Assembly: GCA_002787775.1 (NCBI GenBank)
Contig: PCUW01000019.1
Location: 1 to 64,000, forward strand
Origin: Bdellovibrionales bacterium CG12_big_fil_rev_8_21_14_0_65_38_15
GTDB lineage: Bacteria; Bdellovibrionota; Bacteriovoracia; Bacteriovoracales; Bacteriovoracaceae
Reading direction: 5' to 3'
DNA: 64,000 bases
The notes under the pieces are model-generated. The model saw only the letters and a list, made by a program, of their open reading frames with translations, was not told where the DNA came from and made no database searches. Both the position numbers and the translations under genes were made by a program. Within the stretch, counting starts at the first letter, position 1. Every line of letters begins with the position of its first letter. This document shows, in pieces, positions 43,759 to 52,307 of the stretch.

Positions 43759-44477
43759 TGCGCTGTTTTTTATTACTTATATTTTTTTGCTTAACTCTAT
43801 CGGCCAGAGATATTCCTTCATTAAGTGGTCCTGTAATTGATGAAGTTGGAATTCTATCTTTTAGTCAAAAAACTCAGCTCTCTAATGTGTTAAAGAATGT
43901 TTACAGCGATAGCGGCATACAACTGCAAGTTTTTATTGCCAAAGACATGGATGGTGACGTGATTGAAAATTTTTCAATACGTGCAACAGACAAATGGAAA
44001 CTTGGTTCCAAAAGTGAAGATAAAGGTTTGCTTTTCGTCATGGCCATGGCCGAAAAGAAAGTCAGAATTGAAGTCGGTCAAGGACTTGAAGGTGATATCA
44101 CCGATGCTCAGGCAGGGATGCTTATTCAATCCCTAACTCCCTATTTTAAACGAGGAGACTTTGCTACTGGGATCCTTGTTGGAGTCAATGGGCTCTTAGG
44201 TCTGGCCAAGGTTGAAAGCCAAGCAACTAGTTTAGGGATGAAAAAATCAACCAAAAAAAACTCACTTGGGGGCTTCTTACTTTTTGTCATTATTTTATCA
44301 ATGATTATAGATTTTTTCTTAGGCTTAAGAAAACGTATCATACCTTCAAGGGGTGGATTTCGAAGACAAAGATCATACACTAGCCTAGATAATGATTTTG
44401 GAAGTAGCGGTGGAAGTAGTAGCTGGTCAGGTGGTGGTGGTGGCTTTTCTGGCGGTGGTGCCAGTGGGGGTTGGTGA
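43758..44477 (+). CDS. TPM-domain exported membrane protein (YgcG type)
   Basis: 239 residues. A signal peptide (cleavage near LSA) is followed by a TPM domain (residues about 18-150: GPVIDEVGILS, RATDKWKLGSKSEDKGLLFV, RIEVGQGLEGDITDAQAG), one membrane helix (about 171-190) and a short Gly/Ser tail ending SGGGASGGW. TPM domains are named after TLP18.3, Psb32 and MOLO-1 and occur beside LemA in many bacteria. The domain probably lies in the periplasm. It is coupled to lemA (one-base overlap) and to the next TPM gene (TGATG). Confidence 0.92.
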   Translation: MRCFLLLIFFCLTLSARDIPSLSGPVIDEVGILSFSQKTQLSNVLKNVYSDSGIQLQVFIAKDMDGDVIENFSIRATDKWKLGSKSEDKGLLFVMAMAEKKVRIEVGQGLEGDITDAQAGMLIQSLTPYFKRGDFATGILVGVNGLLGLAKVESQATSLGMKKSTKKNSLGGFLLFVIILSMIIDFFLGLRKRIIPSRGGFRRQRSYTSLDNDFGSSGGSSSWSGGGGGFSGGGASGGW

Positions 44478-45112
44478 TGAAAGCAATCTCAAAACAATTT
44501 AAAGAAGATATTAAAAGCCTTATCGCAGAGTATGAAACTAAGACATCGGCGCAAATTGTTCCAGTACTATTGAATTCAAGTGATAGTTACCCATCGGCGC
44601 ATTTTAGATGGGCGCTCATCTTATCATTATGCTTCCCCGTTATTCTTTATATAAGTCCATTGACTTCTAACGACCCTATAGAGTTTTTAGTTGCCCAGGG
44701 AATTGGTGTTATTGCTGGCTTTATAATTGCATTTTACTCAAAAGCTAAAAGACTATTTTTAACAAAAAAACAGATGAACGAAGAGGTCTATCAAAGAGCT
44801 ATTCAAGCTTTTCATGAGCACAACCTGACTCAAACACCTCAGCGAAATGCTGTGCTCATTTTTATTTCTTTTTTTGAAAGAAGAATTCATATCATTGCTG
44901 ACAGTGGAGCTTTAGAAAAAATCAGTAATAAAAAATGGGAAGATCTGATTAAAGGGCAACTAGGTTCATTAAAAAAAGGGCAATATGAAGAGAGTTTAAT
45001 GGAGCTCATTCATGGCACTGGCCGCTTATTAACCGAGCATTTCAAGCAAGTAACTAATAAATATGAAGATAACGTTGAAAGTGGTCTCGACGACGAGCTG
45101 CGTACAGATTAA
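44477..45112 (+). CDS. Second TPM-domain membrane protein
   Basis: 211 residues from ATG 44477, in a TGATG overlap with the previous stop; two upstream codons in the longer frame are unlikely. It has no signal peptide. Two hydrophobic segments (about residues 45-65 and 75-92) interrupt a TPM-like domain that resumes around residue 110 (RNAVLIFISFFERRIHIIADSGALEKI, the usual TPM core). It pairs with the YgcG-type protein, as is common in LemA-TPM-TPM clusters. Location: inner membrane. Function is unknown. Confidence 0.85.
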   Translation: MKAISKQFKEDIKSLIAEYETKTSAQIVPVLLNSSDSYPSAHFRWALILSLCFPVILYISPLTSNDPIEFLVAQGIGVIAGFIIAFYSKAKRLFLTKKQMNEEVYQRAIQAFHEHNLTQTPQRNAVLIFISFFERRIHIIADSGALEKISNKKWEDLIKGQLGSLKKGQYEESLMELIHGTGRLLTEHFKQVTNKYEDNVESGLDDELRTD

Positions 45113-45121
45113 ACTACTAAA

Positions 45122-45748
45122 ATGAGTAAAAGCCCAAAAGATATCCTTGAGAACACCTTGTTTTTGTGGTCTGTCGTACAAAATTCTGTTTTGCAGTTGA
45201 ATTCAGGAGATATCATTGGCCGATCACTCAAGGCTTATGCCGATGATCAGTATCTTGATAAAGAGCATTTAAAATTTGAATTAAATGGTGGTAAATGGCA
45301 TTTGCTAAGCCAAGAAACTACAAATGGTACTCAGCTTAATGACGATACATTACAGCCCGCAAAGACCATCGCTTTGTCCACTTCGGATATTATTATAGCA
45401 GGTGATCAAATATTTTTTATTTTGGGTCGTGAACTTCTTAAGCTTTCAACTCGAGAAGAGTTTCTTGCAACGGTGAAGATTAAATCTGCCGAACTCGCCG
45501 AACAAGTTAAAGCAGTACAAGTTCGATCGGTGGCCTTTTTTAAATTAGAATATCCAAACTATATCAAGTTGATGAAAAAAAATGAGCTTCTCTATAAAGT
45601 TGAAATAGCGACAGCGAAGAAAGCTCATGACCTAAAACCTTTTATCGCAAAAATTGATGAGCTTACACAAAAGAAAAATAAAATCGCTTCCGCATGGGAT
45701 GCAAAAATCAGCGAATTTAATCAAATGATCGAAGATATCGAAGGATAA
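45122..45748 (+). CDS. FHA-domain protein
   Basis: 208 residues. An FHA domain occupies about residues 18-110, with the key GDIIGRS, DKEHLKF and TTNGTQLND elements that bind phosphothreonine peptides. The C-terminal half is a charged helical region (about 115-205) likely to form a coiled coil. It has no signal peptide, hence is cytoplasmic. It is the fourth gene of the LemA-TPM operon (10-base gap). No Ser/Thr kinase lies in the window, so its phosphorylated partner is unknown. Confidence 0.85.
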   Translation: MSKSPKDILENTLFLWSVVQNSVLQLNSGDIIGRSLKAYADDQYLDKEHLKFELNGGKWHLLSQETTNGTQLNDDTLQPAKTIALSTSDIIIAGDQIFFILGRELLKLSTREEFLATVKIKSAELAEQVKAVQVRSVAFFKLEYPNYIKLMKKNELLYKVEIATAKKAHDLKPFIAKIDELTQKKNKIASAWDAKISEFNQMIEDIEG

Positions 45749-45754
45749 ATAAAG

Positions 45755-46549
45755 ATGAAATTTAATTACAAGCCAACACGAATTGAAAGCTTCTTTTACG
45801 CCATTCTTTTCCAATTTGTTTTATTTGGTCTTTATTTTGCTCATAACAATAACGAATATTTTGAATCTGTCTTTGTCGTTGAAGATGGGCTTGTTGAATG
45901 GCTAACCGTTTGTTGGCTCATGGCAACTGCGTTCTTATGTCTTAAAAGATTCGTCACCCTCCAAGGCAAAAGACCTAAATTCTTTCTAGCAATGCTCTTA
46001 GTTTTTTCGGCCTTATTTATTTTTGGTGCAGGTGAAGAGATATCTTGGGGGCAAAGAATATTCAACGTTCAAAGCTCTGATTTCTTTCAAACTCATAACG
46101 CTCAGGGAGAAACAAATCTTCATAACTTAGTTGTTAGCGGTAAAAAAATAAATAAAATGATTTTTGGTGTTGCTCTAGGAATCATCATTGGGATTTATAC
46201 CCTTCTCTTACCTACACTAGCGCGAAAATATAAACCTGTAATGAAACTCGTTCAAAAGTTTGCAGTACCAATACCAAGAGGACGACACGTCCTGGCTTAT
46301 CTATTGCTGTTTCTTTTTGTAGAAATTAATCCATCTGCTAAACGTGGGGAGCTTATAGAATTTGGTGGAACACTGATCTTTTTTCTAATTTTTCTTAATC
46401 CATGGAACCGTAGAGCTTTCACCATTGAACAAAATCAAGGTTATCGCCCACACCATGGCCAAAGAAATAATCACAGAAGAAATAATAACTATCGAGGCAA
46501 AAAGCCTAACAATCATCAACGCCATCATAATAAGCCAGCTGAATCCTAA
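45755..46549 (+). CDS. Multi-pass membrane protein with GEEISWGQRI motif
   Basis: 264 residues with about six membrane helices (near residues 15, 48, 78, 138, 178, 205). A strongly acidic/polar motif follows the third helix: GAGEEISWGQRIFN, then THNAQGETNLHN, a pairing that recurs in a widespread but uncharacterised membrane protein family. The last 40 residues are a His/Asn/Arg-rich hydrophilic tail (RNNHRRNNNYRGKK), possibly nucleic-acid, metal or surface binding. It is the last gene of the LemA operon, seven bases after the FHA gene. Function is unknown. Confidence 0.7.
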   Translation: MKFNYKPTRIESFFYAILFQFVLFGLYFAHNNNEYFESVFVVEDGLVEWLTVCWLMATAFLCLKRFVTLQGKRPKFFLAMLLVFSALFIFGAGEEISWGQRIFNVQSSDFFQTHNAQGETNLHNLVVSGKKINKMIFGVALGIIIGIYTLLLPTLARKYKPVMKLVQKFAVPIPRGRHVLAYLLLFLFVEINPSAKRGELIEFGGTLIFFLIFLNPWNRRAFTIEQNQGYRPHHGQRNNHRRNNNYRGKKPNNHQRHHNKPAES

Positions 46550-46641
46550 GCTTGCTGCTCATAACTGAGTAAAAGCAAAGGCTTAGACCTGATGAAATTT
46601 TGCCTCTTCTTATAAAAGAGAAGACTCTGTAAAATGAATTT

Positions 46642-47565
46642 ATGAAGTTTTTAATCTTACTTTGCATGTTTTCATTTTCTACCTTTGCCTCCGAGATCGG
46701 AGAAAGCAATCCGCAAGAACAAAACCTTAGTTCGGTAAGCTGCTCTGTCGCCTTAAGCGACTGGCTTTCGACGATTACTTGTCTAGATGAGATAACGGGC
46801 GAGCAATTTTCCCAGAAAGTCGAACCAATTCAGGTCAATGACCTCGTTGCTAGACTTAGAGAAAATGGAGCCGTTTTCAATGAAAAACGCTACACCCAAC
46901 AGCTCATTACAAATGCAGTCATACGCTCAGATGAGTTTGGTGTTTTTCCTAAGCAATGCTTTGATAAAATTCGTTTTACAGCCGGTGAATTTAATCGTTT
47001 AAGATCGAATGACTCGAATATTACTCGAGCAAAAGCAATCGCTAGAGCATTAAAAACGGCTGGTGTATGCCAACAAACAATCAAAAGAGATAACACAGGC
47101 CTAGGCCTTGGTATCTCGAACAGCGATCAACTCCTTCAGCATTTTTTATGCATCTCAAATGGAGAGTCTACCTTTGGTCGAGGTGCAGATAATATAGGGA
47201 TGGGTGGAAGAGGTCCTTTTGGAATTCATCCGACAGAACATACTGGTCCTGGTGAAATATGCGCGGACATTAATCCGATTGTAAGAGCTGAAGAAACAAG
47301 CACAGCTAAAAGAACTCGCACAAAAGCTCAGCGTGGAGCATCCTATGAAAATGCAGCGACCAGAAGAGATAACGCCACTTGTGCATTAAGATTGTATGAA
47401 AGTAGAGGCTATAGAGATTGGGGAACGAAATCGACAACATGGGGAACCAATCACGAATGTAATGCACAACAAAGAGCAAGTTTTAACTTTGAAAGAAACC
47501 TAGGTGCAGATGCCTGCTGTTCGGATGCATGCCGAACCAGAGTTTCTAGGGCCCAATCAATTTAA
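46642..47565 (+). CDS. Exported lysozyme/transglycosylase-like protein
   Basis: 307 residues with a signal peptide (cleavage near TFA, residue 16) and eleven cysteines, implying several disulphides. The region FLCISNGESTFGRGADN (Glu175) followed by GRGPFGIHPTEH resembles the catalytic Glu and the loop after it in lysozyme-like transglycosylases, and NATCALRLYESRGYRDWGT resembles the later conserved N-x-x-CA-x-x-LY segment. The predicted role is cleavage of peptidoglycan glycan strands outside the inner membrane. The assignment rests on motif order alone. Alone on its strand; folA converges on it. Confidence 0.65.
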   Translation: MKFLILLCMFSFSTFASEIGESNPQEQNLSSVSCSVALSDWLSTITCLDEITGEQFSQKVEPIQVNDLVARLRENGAVFNEKRYTQQLITNAVIRSDEFGVFPKQCFDKIRFTAGEFNRLRSNDSNITRAKAIARALKTAGVCQQTIKRDNTGLGLGISNSDQLLQHFLCISNGESTFGRGADNIGMGGRGPFGIHPTEHTGPGEICADINPIVRAEETSTAKRTRTKAQRGASYENAATRRDNATCALRLYESRGYRDWGTKSTTWGTNHECNAQQRASFNFERNLGADACCSDACRTRVSRAQSI

Positions 47566-47566
47566 A

Positions 47567-48061
47567 TTAAATTTTCTTAGTAAGCTCGTATTTTTTTAAG
47601 CTCCAGCTAGGACTTTTATCTGTGGCTTGAATTTGCTCAGCACTAACTTCATGCCAATGTTCTAGATTAATTTTAGGAAAGACAGCATCGGCCTCTCCTT
47701 CAAAATCTACTTCACTGATATAAAGTCGTTGAGCATGAGGAAGAAAAAGATTGTAGATCTCAGCACCACCAGCGATAAAAACCTCATCTTCTCCTCTTTG
47801 AGCACAGATTTCTAAGGCTTTTGAAACGGCAGAAACACAGTCAACGCCATCAATTTTTTTATGACTTCGTGTTAGAACAATCGTCTTTCTTCCAGGCAAT
47901 GGCTTGCCAATGCTTTCAAAAGTTTTACGACCCATGATCAAATGATGACCTAGAGTAGTCTCTTTAAAATGCTTAAAGTCTGCTGGGATATACCAGGGGA
48001 TCTTACCTTGAAAACCAAGTTCGCCATTTTTACCAATCGCTGCAATGATGGAAACAATCAT
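47567..48061 (-). CDS. folA: Dihydrofolate reductase
   Basis: 164 residues, normal length. It reduces dihydrofolate to tetrahydrofolate with NADPH. Motifs are [18 protein letters not shown] at the N-terminus, the [23 protein letters not shown] cofactor block, and [18 protein letters not shown]. The start overlaps the thyA stop by four bases, a natural pairing since thymidylate synthase produces the dihydrofolate that this enzyme recycles. Confidence 0.95.
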   Translation of the reverse strand: MIVSIIAAIGKNGELGFQGKIPWYIPADFKHFKETTLGHHLIMGRKTFESIGKPLPGRKTIVLTRSHKKIDGVDCVSAVSKALEICAQRGEDEVFIAGGAEIYNLFLPHAQRLYISEVDFEGEADAVFPKINLEHWHEVSAEQIQATDKSPSWSLKKYELTKKI

Positions 48062-48852
48062 ACAGCCACAGGAGCTTTAATATGTGGATGAGGATCATAG
48101 CCAACTAGCTCAAAATCTTCGAAACTAAATTCGAAGAGGTCTTTAACCTGTGGATTGATCTTCATTTGAGGAAGTGGACGAGGTTCACGAGAAAGCTGAA
48201 GCTTGGCTTGCTCGAAATGATTTGAGTATAGGTGGGCATCCCCCATCGTATGAACGAAGTCACCAAGTTCGAAATCGCAAACTTGCGCAATCATCATCGT
48301 TAAAAGTGCGTATGAAGCAATATTAAACGGCACACCTAAAAAGATATCGGCCGAACGCTGATACAACTGGCAGGAGAGTTTATTATTAGCGACGTAAAAC
48401 TGCATAAATGAGTGGCAAGGCGGAAGCGCCATCTTATCAACATCGGCAGGGTTCCATGCAGTCACAATATGTCTTCTTGAGTCTGGGTTATTTTTTAAGC
48501 CTTCAACCAGTTGTTTAATCTGATCGACCTCTCGCCCATCTGGTGTTTTCCAGTGACGCCACTGGTATCCATACACAGGTCCTAAGTCTCCTTTTTCATC
48601 GGCCCATTCGTCCCAAATCGAAACGCGGTTATCTTTTAAAAATTGAATATTTGTTTCACCTTTTAAAAACCATAAAAGCTCAACGATGATCGATCTAAGG
48701 TGACATTTTTTTGTTGTAACAAGTGGAAAGCCTTCGGCCAAATTATATCGGGCCTGATATCCAAATACGGATCGAGTGCCAGTTCCAGTTCGATCACTTT
48801 TATCTGAACCATTTTCTAGGACGTGCCTCATAAGATCTAAATATTGCTGCAT
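48058..48852 (-). CDS. thyA: Thymidylate synthase
   Basis: 264 residues, the same length class as the E. coli enzyme. It methylates dUMP to dTMP using methylenetetrahydrofolate. Visible are [14 protein letters not shown] at the N-terminus, the catalytic Cys in [12 protein letters not shown], the [22 protein letters not shown] dUMP site and the C-terminal [14 protein letters not shown]. It is coupled to folA by an ATGA overlap. Confidence 0.97.
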   Translation of the reverse strand: MQQYLDLMRHVLENGSDKSDRTGTGTRSVFGYQARYNLAEGFPLVTTKKCHLRSIIVELLWFLKGETNIQFLKDNRVSIWDEWADEKGDLGPVYGYQWRHWKTPDGREVDQIKQLVEGLKNNPDSRRHIVTAWNPADVDKMALPPCHSFMQFYVANNKLSCQLYQRSADIFLGVPFNIASYALLTMMIAQVCDFELGDFVHTMGDAHLYSNHFEQAKLQLSREPRPLPQMKINPQVKDLFEFSFEDFELVGYDPHPHIKAPVAV

Positions 48853-48917
48853 GAATTCTCCGGCGTGTGTGTATTATAATTCTGGCAAATAGACTCTACC
48901 TTGTCTAAACTTCTTGT

Positions 48918-50105
48918 ATGACATTTCAACTTGGACTCGAAAAACTTCTCTCTGACAAAAAAACTCAAGAACTTATCCTTGGGGATTTTGGCTACCTTTG
49001 TCATAGCGCAAGTGTAGATAAAGATTTAACTCTAGGCGCTATTAGTCTCATCAATTTATTTGGTGATCGTCTAAAGAAAATTTTTGGACCTCAACACGGC
49101 TTTGTCACAGACGTGCAAGATAATATGGTTGAGACTCACGATTTCAAACATCCTTATTTTAATCGTGTCATCCACTCACTTTACGGCGAAACTAGAATAC
49201 CAACTGACAAGATGCTTGAAGGCCTTGAAACCATCATTGTCGATCTTCAAGATGTTGGCACTCGTGTCTACACCTATATCTCAACACTTAATCTTCTCAT
49301 GGAAAAATGCGCCCAAAAAGGCATTCGGGTTGTTGTACTTGATCGTCCCAATCCAGCTCGCGCCGACATCATCGAAGGCACTGTCCTTGATTTAAATTGG
49401 AAGTCCTTTGTCGGACAACTACCGATTCCTCAGCGCCATGGTATGACCATGGGTGAAGTTGGCTTGTTCATTCGAGAGGTGATGAAGGTTAAATGTGATT
49501 ATCATGTGATTAAAATGGAAGGCTATAAACGATCTACAGTTTGGGAAGAAACCAATCGTCACTGGGTTAATGCTTCGCCAAACCTTTCAACCACAAATTC
49601 ATGTCTAAGTTTTCCAGGAACAGTACTTTTTGAAGGAACAAAACTTTCAGAAGGCAGAGGCACAACTCGCGCTCTTGAAGTCGTTGGCGCTCCAGATATC
49701 GAACCTTTTAGTTTGCTTGAAAAAATTCAACTAAAACTTGATCAGTGGAAAATGAACGGCATTATTTTAAGACCACAAATGTTTTGGCCAACATTTCAAA
49801 AGCACGCCAATAAGTCCTGTGGTGGTTTTCATATTCATATCACTGACAGCTCTAAGGCTCAGGGCTGGCGCATGGGCCAATTTCTTCTTCGTGAATTTTA
49901 TCAAGAGATGAATGGAAAATTTGAATGGCAAGATGCTCCATACGAGTATGAATTTGAAAAAATTGCCATCGATTTAATCAACGGAACCGACAAGCTGCGC
50001 CAATGGGTTGAAGCCAATGGCTCACTAGATGAATTGATCGATCTTGAGAAAGTAGGAATGACCGAATATACAAAAGCGCGAAGCAGCATTCTCCTTTATT
50101 TTTAA
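48918..50105 (+). CDS. namZ: NamZ-type (DUF1343) exo-beta-N-acetylmuramidase
   Basis: 395 residues. DUF1343 proteins include NamZ, which removes MurNAc from the non-reducing ends of peptidoglycan fragments. Motifs are FGPQHGF (about residue 56), VDLQDVGTRVYTY, VVLDRPNP, HGMTMGEVG, ASPNLST, FPGTVLFEGTKLSEGRGTT and the C-terminal sugar-binding region. No signal peptide is visible, whereas the Bacillus enzyme is secreted, so this one may act in cell-wall recycling inside the cell. The start has no clear ribosome site. Alone between thyA and livK. Confidence 0.85.
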   Translation: MTFQLGLEKLLSDKKTQELILGDFGYLCHSASVDKDLTLGAISLINLFGDRLKKIFGPQHGFVTDVQDNMVETHDFKHPYFNRVIHSLYGETRIPTDKMLEGLETIIVDLQDVGTRVYTYISTLNLLMEKCAQKGIRVVVLDRPNPARADIIEGTVLDLNWKSFVGQLPIPQRHGMTMGEVGLFIREVMKVKCDYHVIKMEGYKRSTVWEETNRHWVNASPNLSTTNSCLSFPGTVLFEGTKLSEGRGTTRALEVVGAPDIEPFSLLEKIQLKLDQWKMNGIILRPQMFWPTFQKHANKSCGGFHIHITDSSKAQGWRMGQFLLREFYQEMNGKFEWQDAPYEYEFEKIAIDLINGTDKLRQWVEANGSLDELIDLEKVGMTEYTKARSSILLYF

Positions 50106-50114
50106 TTCGTTAAG

Positions 50115-50144
50115 TTGCCAATCAACAGCTAAACCAAGCATAAT
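50115..50144 (+). promoter_or_regulatory. Promoter of the liv operon
   Basis: TTGCCA (50115-50120), 18-base spacer, CATAAT (50139-50144), each five of six consensus bases; transcript start about 50151, before GGGAG at 50181-50184 and the GTG start of livK at 50193. Confidence 0.55.
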
Positions 50145-50192
50145 TGTCCGAAACTCAATAAGACTCATGGAATCTCAAGAGGGAGCGTACTA

Positions 50193-51341
50193 GTGAAACA
50201 TCTCAGTATTATTTTTTGTTTGTTGTTAGCCTTTGGCTGTCAAAATAAAGAAGAAAAAGCGGCGGCTGTAGCCAAATCAGAAAATGAAATTTTAATCGGC
50301 GCAGTTTTTGCCATGACCGGCCCAATCGCTTCATACGGACAGGAGTCTGTTAACGGCATCAAGATGGCTTTAGATGAAGTCAACAAAACTCCAATCAATG
50401 GCAAAACAATCAAGCTTTTAGTTGAAGACAACAAAGGCGAGCCAGTTGAGTCGGCCAATGCTGTTAGAAAGCTTATTGATATTAACAAGGTTGATCTTGT
50501 TCTTGGTTCAGTTGCTTCTTCAAACACTCTAGCCTCTTCACCAATTGCTCAAGCAGCTAAAGTTCCTCTTTTAACTCCTGCTTCTACTAATGAAAAAGTA
50601 ACAATGACTGGGGATTATATTTTCAGAACTTGTTTTACAGATAATTTTCAAGGTGTTGTTATGGCGAAATTTGCTTTCAACACACTCAACAAGAGAAAAG
50701 CAGCTATCATCGTTGATAACTCATCGGATTACTCAAAAGGTCTGCAAAAAGTTTTCAAAGAAGAGTTTGGCACACTTGGCGGTGCAGTTATCCAAGACAA
50801 CTTTACTTATACTCAAAAAGACACAGACTTCAGATCTCTACTTACCAAAGTCAAAAGAGCAAACCCTGATGTCATCTTTCTTCCAGGTTATTATTCTGAA
50901 GTTGGTCTAATCCTCAAACAGGCTCGTCAAATGGGAATGGATATGCCAATTCTTGGTGGCGACGGTTGGGACTCACCTAAACTTCAGGAACTTGCTGGTC
51001 CTCAAGGAATTAAAGGTAACTATATTTCATCTCACTTTTCTCCAGATGATGCTGACCCAAAAGTTCAAAAGTTTGTTAAAGACTACATGGAACGTTTTAA
51101 TGAGAAACCAGGTGCGATGGCAGCTTTAGGTTTTGATGCCATGTTAGTTGTTGCAGATGCAATCAAAAGAGCTGGCTCAAACAATGCAGCTGACATCCAA
51201 AAAGCACTAGCTACAACTGTAGCGTTTGAAGGTGTGACTGGATCAATCACTATTGATGCTAACAGGAACGCTCAAAAATCTGCTGTTGTTCTTGAAACAA
51301 CTGCAACTGGCAACGTATTCAATCAAAAAGTTAGTCCATAA
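50193..51341 (+). CDS. livK: Branched-chain amino acid ABC transporter binding lipoprotein
   Basis: 382 residues, GTG start with GGGAGCG upstream. Lipobox AFGC with Cys16, so it is a lipoprotein facing the periplasm. The Leu/Ile/Val-binding receptor fold is clear: ILIGAVFAMTGPIASYGQESVNGI, then VDLVLGSVASSNTLASSPIAQ, and GYYSEVGLILKQARQMG. It delivers branched-chain or related amino acids to the LivHMGF importer encoded downstream. A strong intrinsic terminator separates it from livH, so the receptor is probably made in excess. Confidence 0.9.
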   Translation: MKHLSIIFCLLLAFGCQNKEEKAAAVAKSENEILIGAVFAMTGPIASYGQESVNGIKMALDEVNKTPINGKTIKLLVEDNKGEPVESANAVRKLIDINKVDLVLGSVASSNTLASSPIAQAAKVPLLTPASTNEKVTMTGDYIFRTCFTDNFQGVVMAKFAFNTLNKRKAAIIVDNSSDYSKGLQKVFKEEFGTLGGAVIQDNFTYTQKDTDFRSLLTKVKRANPDVIFLPGYYSEVGLILKQARQMGMDMPILGGDGWDSPKLQELAGPQGIKGNYISSHFSPDDADPKVQKFVKDYMERFNEKPGAMAALGFDAMLVVADAIKRAGSNNAADIQKALATTVAFEGVTGSITIDANRNAQKSAVVLETTATGNVFNQKVSP

Positions 51342-51356
51342 TTACTGCTAGATCAT

Positions 51357-51388
51357 TAAGGCGCACAATGTGCGCCTTATTTCTTTTA
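51357..51388 (+). terminator. Intrinsic terminator between livK and livH
   Basis: A 10-base stem (TAAGGCGCAC from 51357, pairing with GTGCGCCTTA to 51379) with a three-base loop, followed by a T-rich run (TTTCTTTT, to 51387). It starts 16 bases after the livK stop and ends 20 bases before the livH ATG. It is likely to act as a partial terminator, giving more livK than transporter mRNA. Confidence 0.8.
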
Positions 51389-51407
51389 AAGCTTTAGGAA
51401 ATCGATA

Positions 51408-52307
51408 ATGTCTGAAGAAATGGCTTATTTTATCTCCGATTTTTTTACTTATCTCCTTAACGGTATTGCCCAAGGAAGCATCTATGCATTGATCGCTCTT
51501 GGCTACACTATGGTTTACGGGATTATTAAACTTATCAATTTTGCTCACGGTGAATTTTATATGATAGGAGCCTTCACCGGTTACTATCTTATCATCAATG
51601 GAGTTCCTCTTTACATTGCTCTACCCGCTGCCATGCTCGGCTCCGGATTAATCGCAGTAATTGTTGAAAGACTCGTCTATCGCCCGATTCGTTATGCCGG
51701 AAGAATTCCAGCTCTTATTACAGCGCTAGGAACATCATTATTTTTTCAATATTTAGGTCAAGGTACTGTTGGCGCTGATCCAAAAGCCTTTCCAACTGCA
51801 TTTGAAAATACCACTTATCAAGTTGGTGATGTTTTCATTAGTAAGATTCAAATTGTGATCTTCGTTGTCACTATGACTTTAATGGCAGGACTTTGGTTTG
51901 TGGTTAATCACACCAAACTTGGTAAAGCGATGCGAGCGACTTCATTTAATATGAATGCTGCTGAGCTTATGGGAATTAACACCAACTTTATTATTAGCTT
52001 TACCTTTTTTATTGGTTCAGCTCTAGCGGGCGCTGCAGGCGTGCTCGTTGGAATGTACTACAATACTGTTGAACCAATGATGGGACTTATTCCGGGACTT
52101 AAGGCTTTCATCGCAGCAGTTCTTGGTGGAATTGGAATTATTCCTGGTGCGGTTCTTGGCGGACTTACTCTTGGTATCGCCGAGAATATGGTTGTTGGTT
52201 TTTGGATTTCAACTTACAGAGACGCCGTTGCTTTTGCGATCTTAATTATCATCTTACTGGTTAAGCCAGCTGGTCTTCTTGGTAAAAACCGTAAGGAGAA
52301 AGTGTAA
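51408..52307 (+). CDS. livH: Branched-chain amino acid ABC permease LivH
   Basis: 299 residues, about eight hydrophobic segments. The LivH signature is intact: NGIAQGSIYALIALGYTMVYGIIKLINFAHGEFYM (positions 19-53 of the protein), and AAVLGGIGIIPGAVLGG near the C-terminus. It is one of the two inner-membrane subunits of the importer. AGGA precedes the ATG. It overlaps livM by one base (TAATG). Confidence 0.95.
   Translation: MSEEMAYFISDFFTYLLNGIAQGSIYALIALGYTMVYGIIKLINFAHGEFYMIGAFTGYYLIINGVPLYIALPAAMLGSGLIAVIVERLVYRPIRYAGRIPALITALGTSLFFQYLGQGTVGADPKAFPTAFENTTYQVGDVFISKIQIVIFVVTMTLMAGLWFVVNHTKLGKAMRATSFNMNAAELMGINTNFIISFTFFIGSALAGAAGVLVGMYYNTVEPMMGLIPGLKAFIAAVLGGIGIIPGAVLGGLTLGIAENMVVGFWISTYRDAVAFAILIIILLVKPAGLLGKNRKEKV

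Noticed and set aside
44390-44476. Gly/Ser coding repeat at the end of the YgcG-type gene as a DNA repeat array
   Set aside because: It is the normal glycine-rich tail of this protein family, not a tandem DNA repeat.
49084-49395. 103-residue frame on the plus strand inside namZ
   Set aside because: It is in another frame of a well-supported enzyme gene, with no ribosome site and no domain.
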